Below, piece by piece: positions 6,860 to 16,321 of a stretch of 42,275 bases of DNA (its first letter is position 1; each line of letters opens with the position of its first letter). A program made the translations under genes and the position numbers. Location of the stretch: assembly GCF_051278035.1 (NCBI RefSeq), contig NZ_JBNMNU010000010.1, positions 1 to 42,275 of the forward strand. Direction: 5' to 3'. Origin of the DNA: Clostridium_AD sp051278035 (lineage in GTDB: Bacteria > Bacillota > Clostridia > Clostridiales > Clostridiaceae). The notes beneath the pieces are model-generated. The model was not told the origin of the DNA. It made no database searches and saw nothing but the letters and a program-made list of their open reading frames with translations.

Positions 6860-8122
6860 TTACCCCTTAATAGAAGTTGATGAAGTTTGAACATTCTTCT
6901 TCATCCAGTCCTTGCCTTCCACGAGTCGTGTAACAATCATTGATGTTACAGCATCACCAGTACAGTTTATACAGGTTGCAGGAGGATCTACAAGGAACCC
7001 AATAGTTGCAATAATTGGGAATGCTTCTGGTGGGAATCCAAATAAGCTAACAATGAGCATTTCGCCGATAAGTCCGCCACCCGGAACACCGGACATAACT
7101 ACGCCACCAAGAACTGAAACTGCTATTGCTGTAGCGTAGGTTCCAACGCCTGAAAACTCTTGTCCAAATATACCAAACAGAAATGAAATCTTTAATATAG
7201 AAGAGATAACAGTACCGTCCATATGCATGGTTGCACCTATAGGTAGAACAATTTCACGAATATCTTTTGGTACTCCCATACGCTCTGTTGCCTCTAGATT
7301 TACAGGCAAACTTGCAATAGAACTCTGTGTTGCAATCGACGTAATAGCCGGTCCTAAAATGTTTTTGAAGAAAGTTTTCACTCCTTCCTTACCTCCAGCA
7401 TAATAAGAATATCCATAAAATGCAATAAAGAAGTATGCAATACATAGTGGATAATAGATAATCATAGCTCTTGCATATGCACCCAATAGTTGAGGTCCAA
7501 ACTCACCAATTAGGCTTGCAAAATAAGCACCTAGACCAATTGGAGCATACCACATAATAATACCAACAAATTTCATCATAACTTTGGTCATAGCATCTAA
7601 ACCCCTGGCTATAATGTTGTTTTCACCGCCAAGAGAACTAACGCAATAACCAAATATAATTGAGAATACAATAAGTGGCAACATATTAGAGCGAGAAAGT
7701 AGGCCACTAAAATCATTTACGGTTAGTGCCTTAACAATTTGTTCGGAAAATTTGACTGTTTCTAGCTCCATTGTAGAATCTAATGCTAGATTAGCACCTG
7801 CCGCAGGAGGAAATACCTTAACAATAATAAGAATGATAAAGCCAGCAATAACTCCTGTAACAACGAAGGTCAAGAACATGTTACTTACAATGTTCCCAAG
7901 CCTTTTCATATTCACCATGTTTCCTACTGCACTAGCTATGGTAACAAATACTAAAGGGGTTACAACCGTAAACATCAAATTAAGAAAAATATCTCCAAAA
8001 GGCTTAAGTGCTATAGCTTTTTCACCAAAAATAATACCAATGATGCTACCAATTACAATAGATAAAAGTAAAATAATAGGAAACCGATAGTTTTTCCATA
8101 CGCTTTGTTTGGTTGTTTTCAT
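6860..8122 (-). CDS. Dicarboxylate/amino acid:cation (Na+ or H+) symporter
   Basis: A 420-residue DAACS (GltP/GltT/DctA-type) transporter. N-terminal hydrophobic helices are followed by GDIFLNLMFTVVTPLVFVTIAS, then the serine-rich re-entrant loop SSIASLPVN (near 270), TMHMDGTVISSILKISF, GVPGGGLIGEM and TCINCTGDAVTSMIVTR (near 390). These supply the sodium and substrate ligands in GltPh-like proteins. The start was set at ATG 8122 because AAAGGAAG lies 7 nt upstream; an in-frame ATG at 8140 overlaps that ribosome site. Substrate (glutamate, aspartate or a C4-dicarboxylate) cannot be told from sequence; the citrate genes next door make a dicarboxylate plausible. It lies alone between dapF and the citDEF promoter. 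Confidence 0.9.
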   Translation of the reverse strand: MKTTKQSVWKNYRFPIILLLSIVIGSIIGIIFGEKAIALKPFGDIFLNLMFTVVTPLVFVTIASAVGNMVNMKRLGNIVSNMFLTFVVTGVIAGFIILIIVKVFPPAAGANLALDSTMELETVKFSEQIVKALTVNDFSGLLSRSNMLPLIVFSIIFGYCVSSLGGENNIIARGLDAMTKVMMKFVGIIMWYAPIGLGAYFASLIGEFGPQLLGAYARAMIIYYPLCIAYFFIAFYGYSYYAGGKEGVKTFFKNILGPAITSIATQSSIASLPVNLEATERMGVPKDIREIVLPIGATMHMDGTVISSILKISFLFGIFGQEFSGVGTYATAIAVSVLGGVVMSGVPGGGLIGEMLIVSLFGFPPEAFPIIATIGFLVDPPATCINCTGDAVTSMIVTRLVEGKDWMKKNVQTSSTSIKG

Positions 8123-8226
8123 TTTAATACTTCCTTTCATTGTTTAGTATTGTTTATCATTTATATATAAAATATCAAAACCATGGCAGGAAATGAATAT
8201 TCTATAATCACTTAAAAAACTAGAAA

Positions 8227-9072
8227 CTATAATATATTATCCAAATCTTCATCCATTATTTTTCCAATTGCAATAATATTGGTATCCCCTATTAAAAATA
8301 GCTTTTCTACACTATCCCCTGTTTTTTCCATTTCTATGAATAATTCTCCTCCAGGTGAAACAATTTTCACTTTGTTACCCTTTAAATATCCTTTTAGTAC
8401 TAGAGCAACTGCTGTTGAACCAGAGCCCGTTCCACAAGCCAATGTGAAATCCTCAACTCCTCTTTCATATGTTTTTAAAATTGCGGTTGTATCGTCTAAA
8501 ATATCAAAAAAGTTTACATTTGCTCCTTTAGGAAAATCTTTATGAAATCTTATTTTTCTCCCAATATCAAATAATTCACTTTCCTCCGTGTTTTGAAGAC
8601 CTGGATATTTTACAACCGCATGAGGAATTCCTGGATTACCAAGTTCTATATATGAACACTCATATTTTTTACCATCTATTTCAACATCAGAATCAAGTCT
8701 AATATCTTCAGGACTATTAAGTTGAACTTTTACAAGTCTACCCTTTATTATTTCTGCTGATACTATACCTGCCAATGTTTCAAACTTCATTTTTTCCCCT
8801 GCAATATTATTCATATATGCATATCTAGCAATGCATCTTGCACCATTACCACACATCTCACCAATACTACCATCAGAATTATAAAAACGCATTTTAAAAT
8901 CAGCATCACTCTCAGACGCGTCAACTACTATAAAACCATCTGCACCTAAGGATACTTTCCTCTTACACAACTTTGCAGCTATTTTAGGAATCTTATTTAG
9001 CGGCAACTTAAGTTTCATATTATTTACTATTATAAAGTCATTACCTGCTCCTTGAATTTTAGTGAATTCCAT
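8227..9072 (-). CDS. dapF: Diaminopimelate epimerase
   Basis: A 281-residue DapF. It converts LL- to meso-diaminopimelate for lysine and peptidoglycan synthesis. N-terminal KIQGAGNDFIIV, the first catalytic cysteine in MCGNGARCIARY (near 74) and the second in ACGTGSGSTAVAL (near 212) are all present, so both acid/base cysteines of this PLP-independent racemase are intact. ATG with GAGGAGG 7 nt upstream. It stands alone, with a 104-bp gap to the symporter and an 83-bp gap to metY, not in a lysine operon. Confidence 0.97.
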   Translation of the reverse strand: MEFTKIQGAGNDFIIVNNMKLKLPLNKIPKIAAKLCKRKVSLGADGFIVVDASESDADFKMRFYNSDGSIGEMCGNGARCIARYAYMNNIAGEKMKFETLAGIVSAEIIKGRLVKVQLNSPEDIRLDSDVEIDGKKYECSYIELGNPGIPHAVVKYPGLQNTEESELFDIGRKIRFHKDFPKGANVNFFDILDDTTAILKTYERGVEDFTLACGTGSGSTAVALVLKGYLKGNKVKIVSPGGELFIEMEKTGDSVEKLFLIGDTNIIAIGKIMDEDLDNIL

Positions 9073-9155
9073 AGTTTCCTCCTCGAAATATCTCTATTAA
9101 TATAATATTCTATTTTAAACTTGTTTAGTCGTAATACTTCAACAAATCTATAGTT

Positions 9156-10424
9156 TTATTTATTGGCCTGCCTAATATCTTCTATAATATCTTCCACATT
9201 CTCTATTCCCACAGAAAATCTGATTAATCCAGGTTCAATTCCAGCCTCAGAAAGCTGTTTGTCATTCATTTGCCTATGGGTTGAGCTTGCAGGGTGTAAT
9301 ACTAATGTTCTTACATCTGCCACATGTACAACTATTGAGGCAAGTTTTAATTTGTCCATAAATTTCACAGCTGCTTCTCTTCCACCCTTTATAATAAAGG
9401 AAATAACCCCACTAGACCCCTTAGGTAAATATTTTTTTGCTAGTGCGTTATATTTATCCCCTGGTAGTGAAGGGTAACTAACTGATTGTACTTTATCTAA
9501 GCCTTGAAGGAAGGTTGCTACTTTTAAAGCATTTTCAGAATGTCTTTCCATCCTAAGATGTAAAGTCTCCATACCAAAATTTGTTAAAAAAGCATTATTG
9601 GGACTCATGCAATTCCCCATATCTCTCATCATTTGAACTCTAGCTTTTGCAATAAAGGCTGCTTTTCCAAAAGCTTGTGTATAAACTAGACCATGATAAG
9701 ATGGATCAGGCTGCGTAAACTCAGGAAATTCACCCTTTGTCCAGTCGAAATTACCTGAATCTACTATTACTCCCCCTACACTAGAGGCATGTCCGTCCAT
9801 ATATTTTGTAGTGGAATGTACCACTATATCCGCACCAAACTCAAAAGGTCTGCAAAGTATTGGCGTAGCAAATGTACTATCAATTATAAGAGGTACTCCA
9901 TTCCTACGCGCAAGGCATGCAAACTTCTCTATATCTAGTACACTAATTTTAGGATTTGCAATTATCTCTCCGAAAATTGCTTTGGTATTTGTTCTAAACG
10001 CCTTTTGAATTTCCTCTTCATCACTGTCAGCGTCTACAAATGTTACTTCAATGCCCATTTTTTTAATAGTCATTGCAAGCAAATTAAAGGTTCCACCATA
10101 TATAGCACTTGACGAAACTACATGGTCTCCATTTTGACAAATATTTAATATCGAAATTAGTGTTGCTGATTGCCCTGAGGATGTGCATAATGCACCTACT
10201 CCTCCTTCAAGTGCAGCAATTTTATTTTCCAAACATTCTACTGTTGGATTACTAATTCTAGAATACATATGTCCAGCTTCCTCTAAATCAAATAGCTTAG
10301 CTACCTGCTCTGTAGATTTGTATCTGTAAGTAGTGCTCTGGCATATTGGCAAAACATGTGGCTCTCCATTGCAAGGTTTATACCCTTCCTGTAAACACTT
10401 AGTTTCAATTTTCCATAAATTCAC
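9156..10424 (-). CDS. metY: PLP-dependent sulfhydrylase, O-acetylhomoserine type (MetY-like)
   Basis: A 422-residue Cys/Met-metabolism PLP enzyme. YSRISNPTVECLENKIAALEGG (near 54), SSGQSATL, the PLP aspartate in IIDSTFATP, and the Schiff-base lysine in HSTTKYMDGH (near 207) are present. Its length and the FGADIVVHSTTKYMDGH block fit O-acetylhomoserine aminocarboxypropyltransferase, which makes homocysteine from sulfide. A methionine gamma-lyase is the main alternative. Start is GTG at 10424, 6 nt after GAGGTG; no ATG fits the conserved N-terminus. No S-box or T-box is visible in the 87 bp upstream. Confidence 0.85.
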   Translation of the reverse strand: MNLWKIETKCLQEGYKPCNGEPHVLPICQSTTYRYKSTEQVAKLFDLEEAGHMYSRISNPTVECLENKIAALEGGVGALCTSSGQSATLISILNICQNGDHVVSSSAIYGGTFNLLAMTIKKMGIEVTFVDADSDEEEIQKAFRTNTKAIFGEIIANPKISVLDIEKFACLARRNGVPLIIDSTFATPILCRPFEFGADIVVHSTTKYMDGHASSVGGVIVDSGNFDWTKGEFPEFTQPDPSYHGLVYTQAFGKAAFIAKARVQMMRDMGNCMSPNNAFLTNFGMETLHLRMERHSENALKVATFLQGLDKVQSVSYPSLPGDKYNALAKKYLPKGSSGVISFIIKGGREAAVKFMDKLKLASIVVHVADVRTLVLHPASSTHRQMNDKQLSEAGIEPGLIRFSVGIENVEDIIEDIRQANK

Positions 10425-10511
10425 TTACTACACCTCTTTTTTTAATATTATATACATTATTACTTATTTTCCTTCTATTTTCAAGTATAAATATTCATCT
10501 ACTTTAGTTTA

Positions 10512-11786
10512 CTATAATTTATCTTTCCCTACCCATTTTCTTAATACTTCTGGAACAATAATACTACCATCTTCTTGTTGCATTTGCTCTACTATCGCTG
10601 GAAACAATCTACTTGTAGCTAGACCAGACGCATTTAAAGTATGAACATACTCCATCTTTTTACTTTCATTTCTTTTAAATCTTATCATTCCCCGTCTTGC
10701 TTGATAATCGCGAGCATTTGATGCTGAACTCACTTCTTTATATTCATTCATGCTAGGAATCCATATTTCAATATCATAGGTTTTCGCCATAGATGCACTA
10801 CAATCTTTCGCAGCTAACTTACTCACCCTATAATGAAGCCCCAGTCCCTGTACAAGCTTTTCTGCTTTACCCAAAAGTTCGCAAAACGCAGAATCTGAAT
10901 CTTCTGGCTTTGTATATTGAAACATTTCTACCTTATTAAATTGATGGCCTCTAATCATTCCTCTTTCTGATGCTCTATAACTTCCTGCTTCTACTCGATA
11001 ACAAGGTGTATATGAGAAATACTTTTTGGGCAAATCTTCTTCCTTTAGGATTTCATCTCTGTGCAAATTAATTAATGCGGTTTCTGAAGTTGGAAGTAGA
11101 AACTGACTACTTTCTTTGTTTTTATTATCAGTAACCTTAAAAACTTCATCCTGAAATTTTGGAAACTGACCAGCGGTGAGCCCACACTTATATGATAAAA
11201 TATGCGGAGGTAAAATGAATTCATACCCATCTTTTATGTGCTCTTCTATAAAATAATTAAGAAGTGCCCATTCAAGAATAGCACCATCACCTTTATAAAC
11301 CCAAAAACCATTTCCTGATAACTTTGCTCCTCTTTCATAATCCACTAAATTATGTGTTGTTACAAGTTCCACATGATCCTTTGCAGCAAAATTAAAATTA
11401 GGCTTTTTGCCCCATTCTCGTATAACCACATTATTTTCCTTTCCTCCGGCCACCACATCATCATCCGGTAAATTAGGTAAGGCTTCTAGAAAAGTATTTA
11501 TTTTTTCATAAAGTGGAGTTAATCTGTCCTCATAAATCTTTATTTCACTTGAAACCTCTTTCATATCTAAATATAAACTTTCAATGTTTTCACCACTTTT
11601 TTTAAGTTCCGGTATTTCTTTAGATACTTTATTTTTCTTATTTTTTAGGATATCAATTTCTAGTATTAACTTTCTTCTCTCGTCGTCCCACTTAAGAAGC
11701 TCAGTGAAATCAATATTGTCAATACGCTTAGAAAGAGCCTTCGTAACCTCCTGAGTATTTTCTCTAATTAAATTTAAATCTAACAT
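10512..11786 (-). CDS. serS: Seryl-tRNA synthetase
   Basis: A 424-residue class II synthetase. The N-terminal MLDLNLIRENTQEV leads into the tRNA-binding coiled-coil arm (about 30-105). The catalytic core carries motif 2 (YRVEAGSYRASERGMIRGHQFNKVE, with the RxxxRG loop) and motif 3 (VSSASNARDYQARRGMIRF, then NASGLATSRLFPAIVE). ATG 11786 with GAGGAGGT upstream is chosen. The frame stays open upstream to 11885, but that stretch is the T-box terminator hairpin, not protein. Expression is controlled by the T-box leader. Confidence 0.97.
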   Translation of the reverse strand: MLDLNLIRENTQEVTKALSKRIDNIDFTELLKWDDERRKLILEIDILKNKKNKVSKEIPELKKSGENIESLYLDMKEVSSEIKIYEDRLTPLYEKINTFLEALPNLPDDDVVAGGKENNVVIREWGKKPNFNFAAKDHVELVTTHNLVDYERGAKLSGNGFWVYKGDGAILEWALLNYFIEEHIKDGYEFILPPHILSYKCGLTAGQFPKFQDEVFKVTDNKNKESSQFLLPTSETALINLHRDEILKEEDLPKKYFSYTPCYRVEAGSYRASERGMIRGHQFNKVEMFQYTKPEDSDSAFCELLGKAEKLVQGLGLHYRVSKLAAKDCSASMAKTYDIEIWIPSMNEYKEVSSASNARDYQARRGMIRFKRNESKKMEYVHTLNASGLATSRLFPAIVEQMQQEDGSIIVPEVLRKWVGKDKL

Positions 11787-11812
11787 ATTATTGTACCTCC
11801 TCAATTTTGTAT

Positions 11813-12052
11813 ACAAAAAAACTCTCGTCTCTATAAAACTATAGAGACGAGAGTTAAACTCCCGCGGTGCCACTCGATTTGTCATATTTACATATGACCA
11901 CTTTATTGTGCGATAAAGGACACAACCCTTTATTTTTTTAACTTACTTTTATGGAATCGGAGGGATTATATTACACACTGATTCTCACCAACCATCAGCT
12001 CTCTTAAGTACAATAGCAATCTTAATTTCCATAATTTACACAATGTATTAAT
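11813..12052 (-). promoter_or_regulatory. T-box leader of serS (serine-specific)
   Basis: The minus strand holds the T-box sequence TGGCACCGCGG (11872-11862), which binds the free acceptor end of tRNA. A strong terminator hairpin follows at once (arms 11854-11840 and 11835-11821, then six T). Stem I is closed by TATGGAA/TTCCATA and contains AGAGAGCTGATGGTTGGTGA, the typical apical elements. Its 3' side has TCC triplets (11965-11963 and 11961-11959), so a UCC serine specifier fits the downstream serS. It fills the whole 343-bp gap upstream of serS apart from a short AT-rich stretch that should hold the promoter. Confidence 0.93.
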
Positions 12053-12129
12053 TTTGTAGTTTACAAAGTTATTCTTTAAAAGATAATATCATTAACTGTA
12101 AATAAAGTAAAGTATTATATTTTTTAAAT

Positions 12130-12750
12130 TTATACTGGTTTGAACCCATTATAAAGTAACGCTATTTGAGCTCTCATAACCTCACTCAGCATTTCTAAAT
12201 CAATCGGCTCTTGCATTAAAGCACCCATGAATTGCATTAATACTACCGAATATATGTTGAAAGACAATATTTCAGTATTTACATTAGAGTCAATTAGTCC
12301 CTTTTCTATGTACCCATTTAAAAGAGCTTTAACCTGATTCATTAATTTATAATCCAATTTAATTAACTTTCCAAAATTAGATTCATCATACTGTTGTGAA
12401 AAAATCACAGATAAAATGTCTCTAAACAAATTTTGTGGCATGGATAAAAAAAGTCCTTGCATATAAATTTTCAGTAAATCCACTAATGTTTCTACTACAT
12501 CGCTACCTGGTTTCTCAATAATTTTTTCGGCTTCTATATATATATCATCAGTTTTATCTGTTAAAATAAGCAGTAATAAATCACCTTTAGATTTCACGTA
12601 GTTGTAGAGAGTACCAACGCCAACCTCTGCTTTTTCAGCTATTTCTTCCATTGTAGTATCATTGAAACCTTTTGAAGTAAATAACTCCAGTGAGGCTTTT
12701 ATTATACGATTTTATTTTTCTTTTTTTTGTTTTTCTCTAAGTCCAGCCAT
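12130..12750 (-). pseudogene. TetR-family regulator interrupted by an in-frame stop
   Basis: Reading from ATG 12750 gives MAGLREKQKKEK, then TAA (12714-12712), then in the same frame NRIIKASLELFTSKGFNDTT, running straight into MEEIAEKAEVGVGTLYNYVKSK. That is a normal TetR N-terminus with one stop at codon 13. After it 173 codons are open from an internal ATG at 12651. Translation from there would lack helix 1 of the DNA-binding domain but keep the recognition helix and the ligand-binding core. The stop lies in an A-rich run, so a single substitution, a sequencing error or slippage are all possible. It diverges from the ABC exporter at 12955, its likely target. Confidence 0.8.
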
Positions 12751-12863
12751 TAAAACACCCCACATAATTTATAAAATTTCTAATATGTATATTTTAGCAT
12801 ACATCTAGGATAAAACAATATTATATATTTCACTTAATATATTTATCTTGATATATTTTACAA

Positions 12864-12923
12864 TTGACAAAAGATTTTATTAGATTTGCAATGTGAATGT
12901 ACTTTAAATATGAACGAACTTCA
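12864..12923 (+). promoter_or_regulatory. Candidate promoter and operator of the ABC exporter
   Basis: TTGACA at 12864-12869 is followed after 17 nt by TGCAAT at 12887-12892. Just downstream, 12894-12923 is an imperfect dyad (about 18 of 30 positions symmetric, outer arms TGAA/TTCA), a plausible TetR-type operator overlapping the start of transcription. The promoter is moderate; the operator is only a suggestion. Confidence 0.45.
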
Positions 12924-12954
12924 AAATAAACTAATTTAAGTCAGGAGGAATAAT

Positions 12955-13653
12955 ATGTTTATCGAAATTAATAAAGTAGATAAATCTTATAAAACTAGCG
13001 ATGTTGCTTTTAAAGCATTAAAAAATATTAATCTAGGTATTGATGAAGGTGAAATCGTAGTGATTCTCGGACCTTCCGGTTCAGGTAAATCTACACTACT
13101 TAATATAATCGGTGGAATAGACCATGTAGATTGTGGAAATGTCATTGTAGATGGAGTCGATATAATTAAGTTAAGTGATTATAAATTAACTCTGTACAGA
13201 AGAAACTCTTTAGGTTTTATATTCCAATTTTATAATTTAGTACCTAACTTAACCGTATATGAAAATGTAGAAGTTGCTTCCAATATAAGTAAGAACCCAC
13301 TGAAAATAGATGAGGTATTAGCTTCAGTAGGTATGAGTGAGTTTAAAAATAGATTTCCAAGAGAATTGAGTGGCGGGGAGCAGCAGAGAGTTTCTATTGC
13401 CAGAGCTTTAGTTAAAAATCCTAAATTATTGTTATGTGATGAGCCTACAGGAGCACTAGATTTCACCACTGCAAAAGAGATTCTAAAATTGCTTACAGAA
13501 GTAAACCGAAAGTTTAATACTACGGTGGTTATAATAACTCATAATACTGCAATTAGCGGAATAGCAAATAGAATAATAAAGCTTCGATCAGGAGCAGTGA
13601 GTGAGAACATAATAAATGAAGAAATATTGCCTGCAGAAAGGGTTGAATGGTAA
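12955..13653 (+). CDS. ABC transporter ATP-binding protein (MacB/LolD type)
   Basis: A 232-residue ATPase. Walker A is GPSGSGKST (39-47), then the Q-loop FQFYNLVPNLTVYENV, the signature LSGGEQQRVSIARAL, Walker B LLLCDEPTGALD and the switch histidine in IITHN. The FYNLVPNLT block places it in the MacB/LolD/FtsE-like group that pairs with FtsX-type permeases for lipid, peptide or drug extrusion or mechanotransmission. ATG follows CAGGAGG. It overlaps the downstream permease by 7 bp and is divergent from the broken TetR gene. Confidence 0.93.
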   Translation: MFIEINKVDKSYKTSDVAFKALKNINLGIDEGEIVVILGPSGSGKSTLLNIIGGIDHVDCGNVIVDGVDIIKLSDYKLTLYRRNSLGFIFQFYNLVPNLTVYENVEVASNISKNPLKIDEVLASVGMSEFKNRFPRELSGGEQQRVSIARALVKNPKLLLCDEPTGALDFTTAKEILKLLTEVNRKFNTTVVIITHNTAISGIANRIIKLRSGAVSENIINEEILPAERVEW

Positions 13654-15881
13654 TGATATTAAATAAAAAAGTAAAGAGGACTATGTATGAACACAAATCT
13701 CAGTATGTAGGCTGTATAATACTTATAATAATAGGCTGCATGCTTTACAGTTCTTTTAATATTGCCATGGTAGGAGTACTTGATAATCTTAAAAGTTTCA
13801 GAGTGGAAAACAAATTAGAAGATGCCAGTTTTATTGCAGAGAACCCCGTAGAAAATATTAATGAATTGGAACACAAATATGATTTGTTATTGGAAGAGAG
13901 AAAATCAGTAGACTGCGATTATGACAAGGAATCCGTTTTAAGAGTGTTACAAAGCACAGAAAAAATAGATAAATACGCTGTAATAGATGGCAAGACTCTT
14001 CAGAATAAAAATGAAATATTAATAGATAAAGGCTTTGCCAGTGCTCATTTATTATCTATAGATGATAATTTAAAAATAAAAAAAACAAACTTTAAAATAG
14101 TAGGTTACATGACAACGCCTGATTATGTATATCCACTAAAATCCGCCAATGATATTTTAAAAAATCCAAAGGCCTTTGGGGTAGCTGTGGTGTCAAATTC
14201 AGATATTGAAAAAATCGGAACCCCGCTAACCTACTATAGTGTTAAATTTAATAAAGAAAACAATGAGAAATTCAAGAAGAATTTAAATAATGACAATATG
14301 TTGATTCAATGGATTAACAAAAAAGATAATAACAGAATTTCCTTTATAGATGGTGATTTAAGTGGTGGTGTTGCTGTTGGTAAATATATGCCTATAGCTA
14401 TTCTTCTATTAACCTGTGTGCTTATATCTGTTGTTCTTTCTAGACTTCTTAAAGGAGAGTATTTAATTATAGGAACATTGTATTCCTTTGGGTATACCAA
14501 AAGGGAAATAATGTCCCATTATCTTAGATATTCATTTGTTATTTCCTCTATTGGGAGTATCACAGTAACTATAATAGGTAGTTTCCTTGTAAATCCCCTA
14601 GTCTCAGCAGTTTCAGGTTATTATAATCTTCCTGTGCTAGTTATTAATTTCGATGCAAAATACACTATTATAAGTTTGTTACTTCCCTTTGTATTTTTGA
14701 TTCCAGTAACTTATTTAGTTATTAAAAGCGCACTTAAATTATCGCCTCTAGAGCTTATGCGCGGCGGAACAAACAAAACAAAGGTAAACTTCATTGAGAA
14801 GAACCTTAAATTGGATAGGTTCAAGTTCAATACGAAGTTTAAAATAAGAGAAATGGTACGAAGCATGCCTAGAACCCTGCTTATGCTACTTGGGGTAGCT
14901 TTTGCCTCAATGTTACTTCTTCTTGGCTTTGCTACAAAGGACTCTATGGATTACATGGTAAATAGCAGTTATCAGAACATATATAAATATAATTATCAAT
15001 ATACCTTTAATTCACTTCAAGTTGGAGACATAAAATCCGGAGAAAAAAGATCCCTATCCACTTTCACATCCCAGTTTAATAACAAGGATGAGAATTTCAT
15101 CATTTATGGAGCTGAAGGTGACTCAAAGTTAATTACCTTAGAAGATAAAAATAATACCCCTATTAATTTTGATAATATAATAATAACTAAATCCATGAGT
15201 GATAAATACAACCTTAAGGAAGGCGATAGCATAAACGTTGAAAATAAAGTAAATTCAAAGGAGTTTACAATTAAAATAGATAAAATTGCAAAAACCTATA
15301 TTGGGGACATAATATATATGCCCTTAACCAAGTTCAATAACTTGAATAGCTATCCTGAGAATAGTTATCTTCAATTAGATTCTTTGGAAAAACTTAATAT
15401 ATCACAAGATAAGCTTATATCAAAGACTAACAGCCAAGATGCAATAGATGGCTACAACGCTCTGCTTAAGCCAATGAACTATATGATCGGTGGAATTGCT
15501 GCTACTGCATTTATTATTGGTTTAATAGTACTTTATGTAGTTACTTCCTTATTAATAGAGGAGAATAAAGCTAATATTTCTATGTTTAGAATCCTTGGGT
15601 ACACCAAAAAAGAAGTCTTTTCGCTTATACTTGGTAGCAACATTATACTTGTTATATTAGGATATATAATATCAGTGCCACTTATATTAATAACACTCAA
15701 AAGCTTTTTTAATACTATGACTAAAGAGATGAATATAACCATACCTGCCAAATTAAACAATATAAATATTATAATTGGTTTTGTAATAATTCTAGTAACC
15801 TATGAGATATCAAAGGCTTTAAACAGAAGAAAGGTACTCAGTGTTTCAATGGCCGATAGCTTAAAGGAAAAACGAGAGTAG
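13647..15881 (+). CDS. ABC transporter permease with two FtsX domains
   Basis: A 744-residue membrane protein. One N-terminal helix (about 19-40) is followed by an external domain of about 200 residues. Three helices (about 248-365) form the first FtsX domain, then comes a second helix near 405, another external segment, and three C-terminal helices (about 600-735) forming the second FtsX domain. The duplicated layout is common in clostridial exporters tied to antimicrobial resistance or lipid handling. Two ATGs (13647 and 13653) are possible; both overlap or abut the ATPase stop, so the genes are translationally coupled. The substrate is unknown. A strong terminator follows at once. Confidence 0.88.
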   Translation: MVMILNKKVKRTMYEHKSQYVGCIILIIIGCMLYSSFNIAMVGVLDNLKSFRVENKLEDASFIAENPVENINELEHKYDLLLEERKSVDCDYDKESVLRVLQSTEKIDKYAVIDGKTLQNKNEILIDKGFASAHLLSIDDNLKIKKTNFKIVGYMTTPDYVYPLKSANDILKNPKAFGVAVVSNSDIEKIGTPLTYYSVKFNKENNEKFKKNLNNDNMLIQWINKKDNNRISFIDGDLSGGVAVGKYMPIAILLLTCVLISVVLSRLLKGEYLIIGTLYSFGYTKREIMSHYLRYSFVISSIGSITVTIIGSFLVNPLVSAVSGYYNLPVLVINFDAKYTIISLLLPFVFLIPVTYLVIKSALKLSPLELMRGGTNKTKVNFIEKNLKLDRFKFNTKFKIREMVRSMPRTLLMLLGVAFASMLLLLGFATKDSMDYMVNSSYQNIYKYNYQYTFNSLQVGDIKSGEKRSLSTFTSQFNNKDENFIIYGAEGDSKLITLEDKNNTPINFDNIIITKSMSDKYNLKEGDSINVENKVNSKEFTIKIDKIAKTYIGDIIYMPLTKFNNLNSYPENSYLQLDSLEKLNISQDKLISKTNSQDAIDGYNALLKPMNYMIGGIAATAFIIGLIVLYVVTSLLIEENKANISMFRILGYTKKEVFSLILGSNIILVILGYIISVPLILITLKSFFNTMTKEMNITIPAKLNNINIIIGFVIILVTYEISKALNRRKVLSVSMADSLKEKRE

Positions 15882-15887
15882 AGATAG

Positions 15888-15940
15888 AAAAGACACCCCC
15901 TACATCAATCTTGGTCGATGTAGAGGGTGTCTTTTGTTTT
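15888..15940. terminator. Bidirectional terminator
   Basis: A 19-bp stem (arms 15888-15906 and 15917-15935) followed by a T-run on the plus strand. It ends the ABC exporter operon and, from the other side, the PII-like/antiporter operon, which is convergent. Confidence 0.9.
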
Positions 15941-15950
15941 TATGGTTTGG

Positions 15951-16304
15951 CTACTTTCTAATAGTTTCATACTCTTCATTAAATCCATAACATTCTAAAA
16001 TAGGCATTACAAACATAACACCAGTGTCAGGTTCACTTGTAAATTCTTTGCTTATTGTATCTACAACTGATCTCAATTTAGACTCCTCTTGTATTACGCA
16101 TACTATAGTTTTATTGAAGGGCTTAGTTCCTTCAACTAGCCTTCTTATACCTGCAAATATTGGAATATCAATGTTTCTTTCAACTAATACACTACCTAGT
16201 CCTTGACTATCTATAGTTGTAGCACCGCACCCATTTTCGTAAAACACTTTAGAAATATCATCTAATTTATCAATGTTACTTAATATAATAAACACTGCAT
16301 ACAT
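15951..16304 (-). CDS. PII-like signalling protein linked to a cation antiporter
   Basis: A 117-residue protein that looks like a small GlnB-superfamily fold. It starts MYAVFIILSNIDKLDDISKVFYENG, has a short loop (TTIDSQGLGSVLV) where PII has its T-loop, and ends with a predicted strand (DTGVMFVMPILECYGF). It lacks the uridylylation tyrosine context of true GlnB/GlnK. ATG with AAGGAGAG upstream, 17 bp after the antiporter stop, so it is co-transcribed with it. The expected role is to bind a nucleotide or metabolite and gate the adjacent antiporter. The assignment rests on length, secondary structure and partner; exact ligands are not predictable. Confidence 0.65.
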   Translation of the reverse strand: MYAVFIILSNIDKLDDISKVFYENGCGATTIDSQGLGSVLVERNIDIPIFAGIRRLVEGTKPFNKTIVCVIQEESKLRSVVDTISKEFTSEPDTGVMFVMPILECYGFNEEYETIRK

Positions 16305-16321
16305 ATGTTATCTCTCCTTAA

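Noticed and set aside
11787..11885. An N-terminal extension of serS by 33 codons.
   Set aside because: It translates the T-box antiterminator and terminator hairpin; the ribosome site and conserved N-terminus place the start at 11786.
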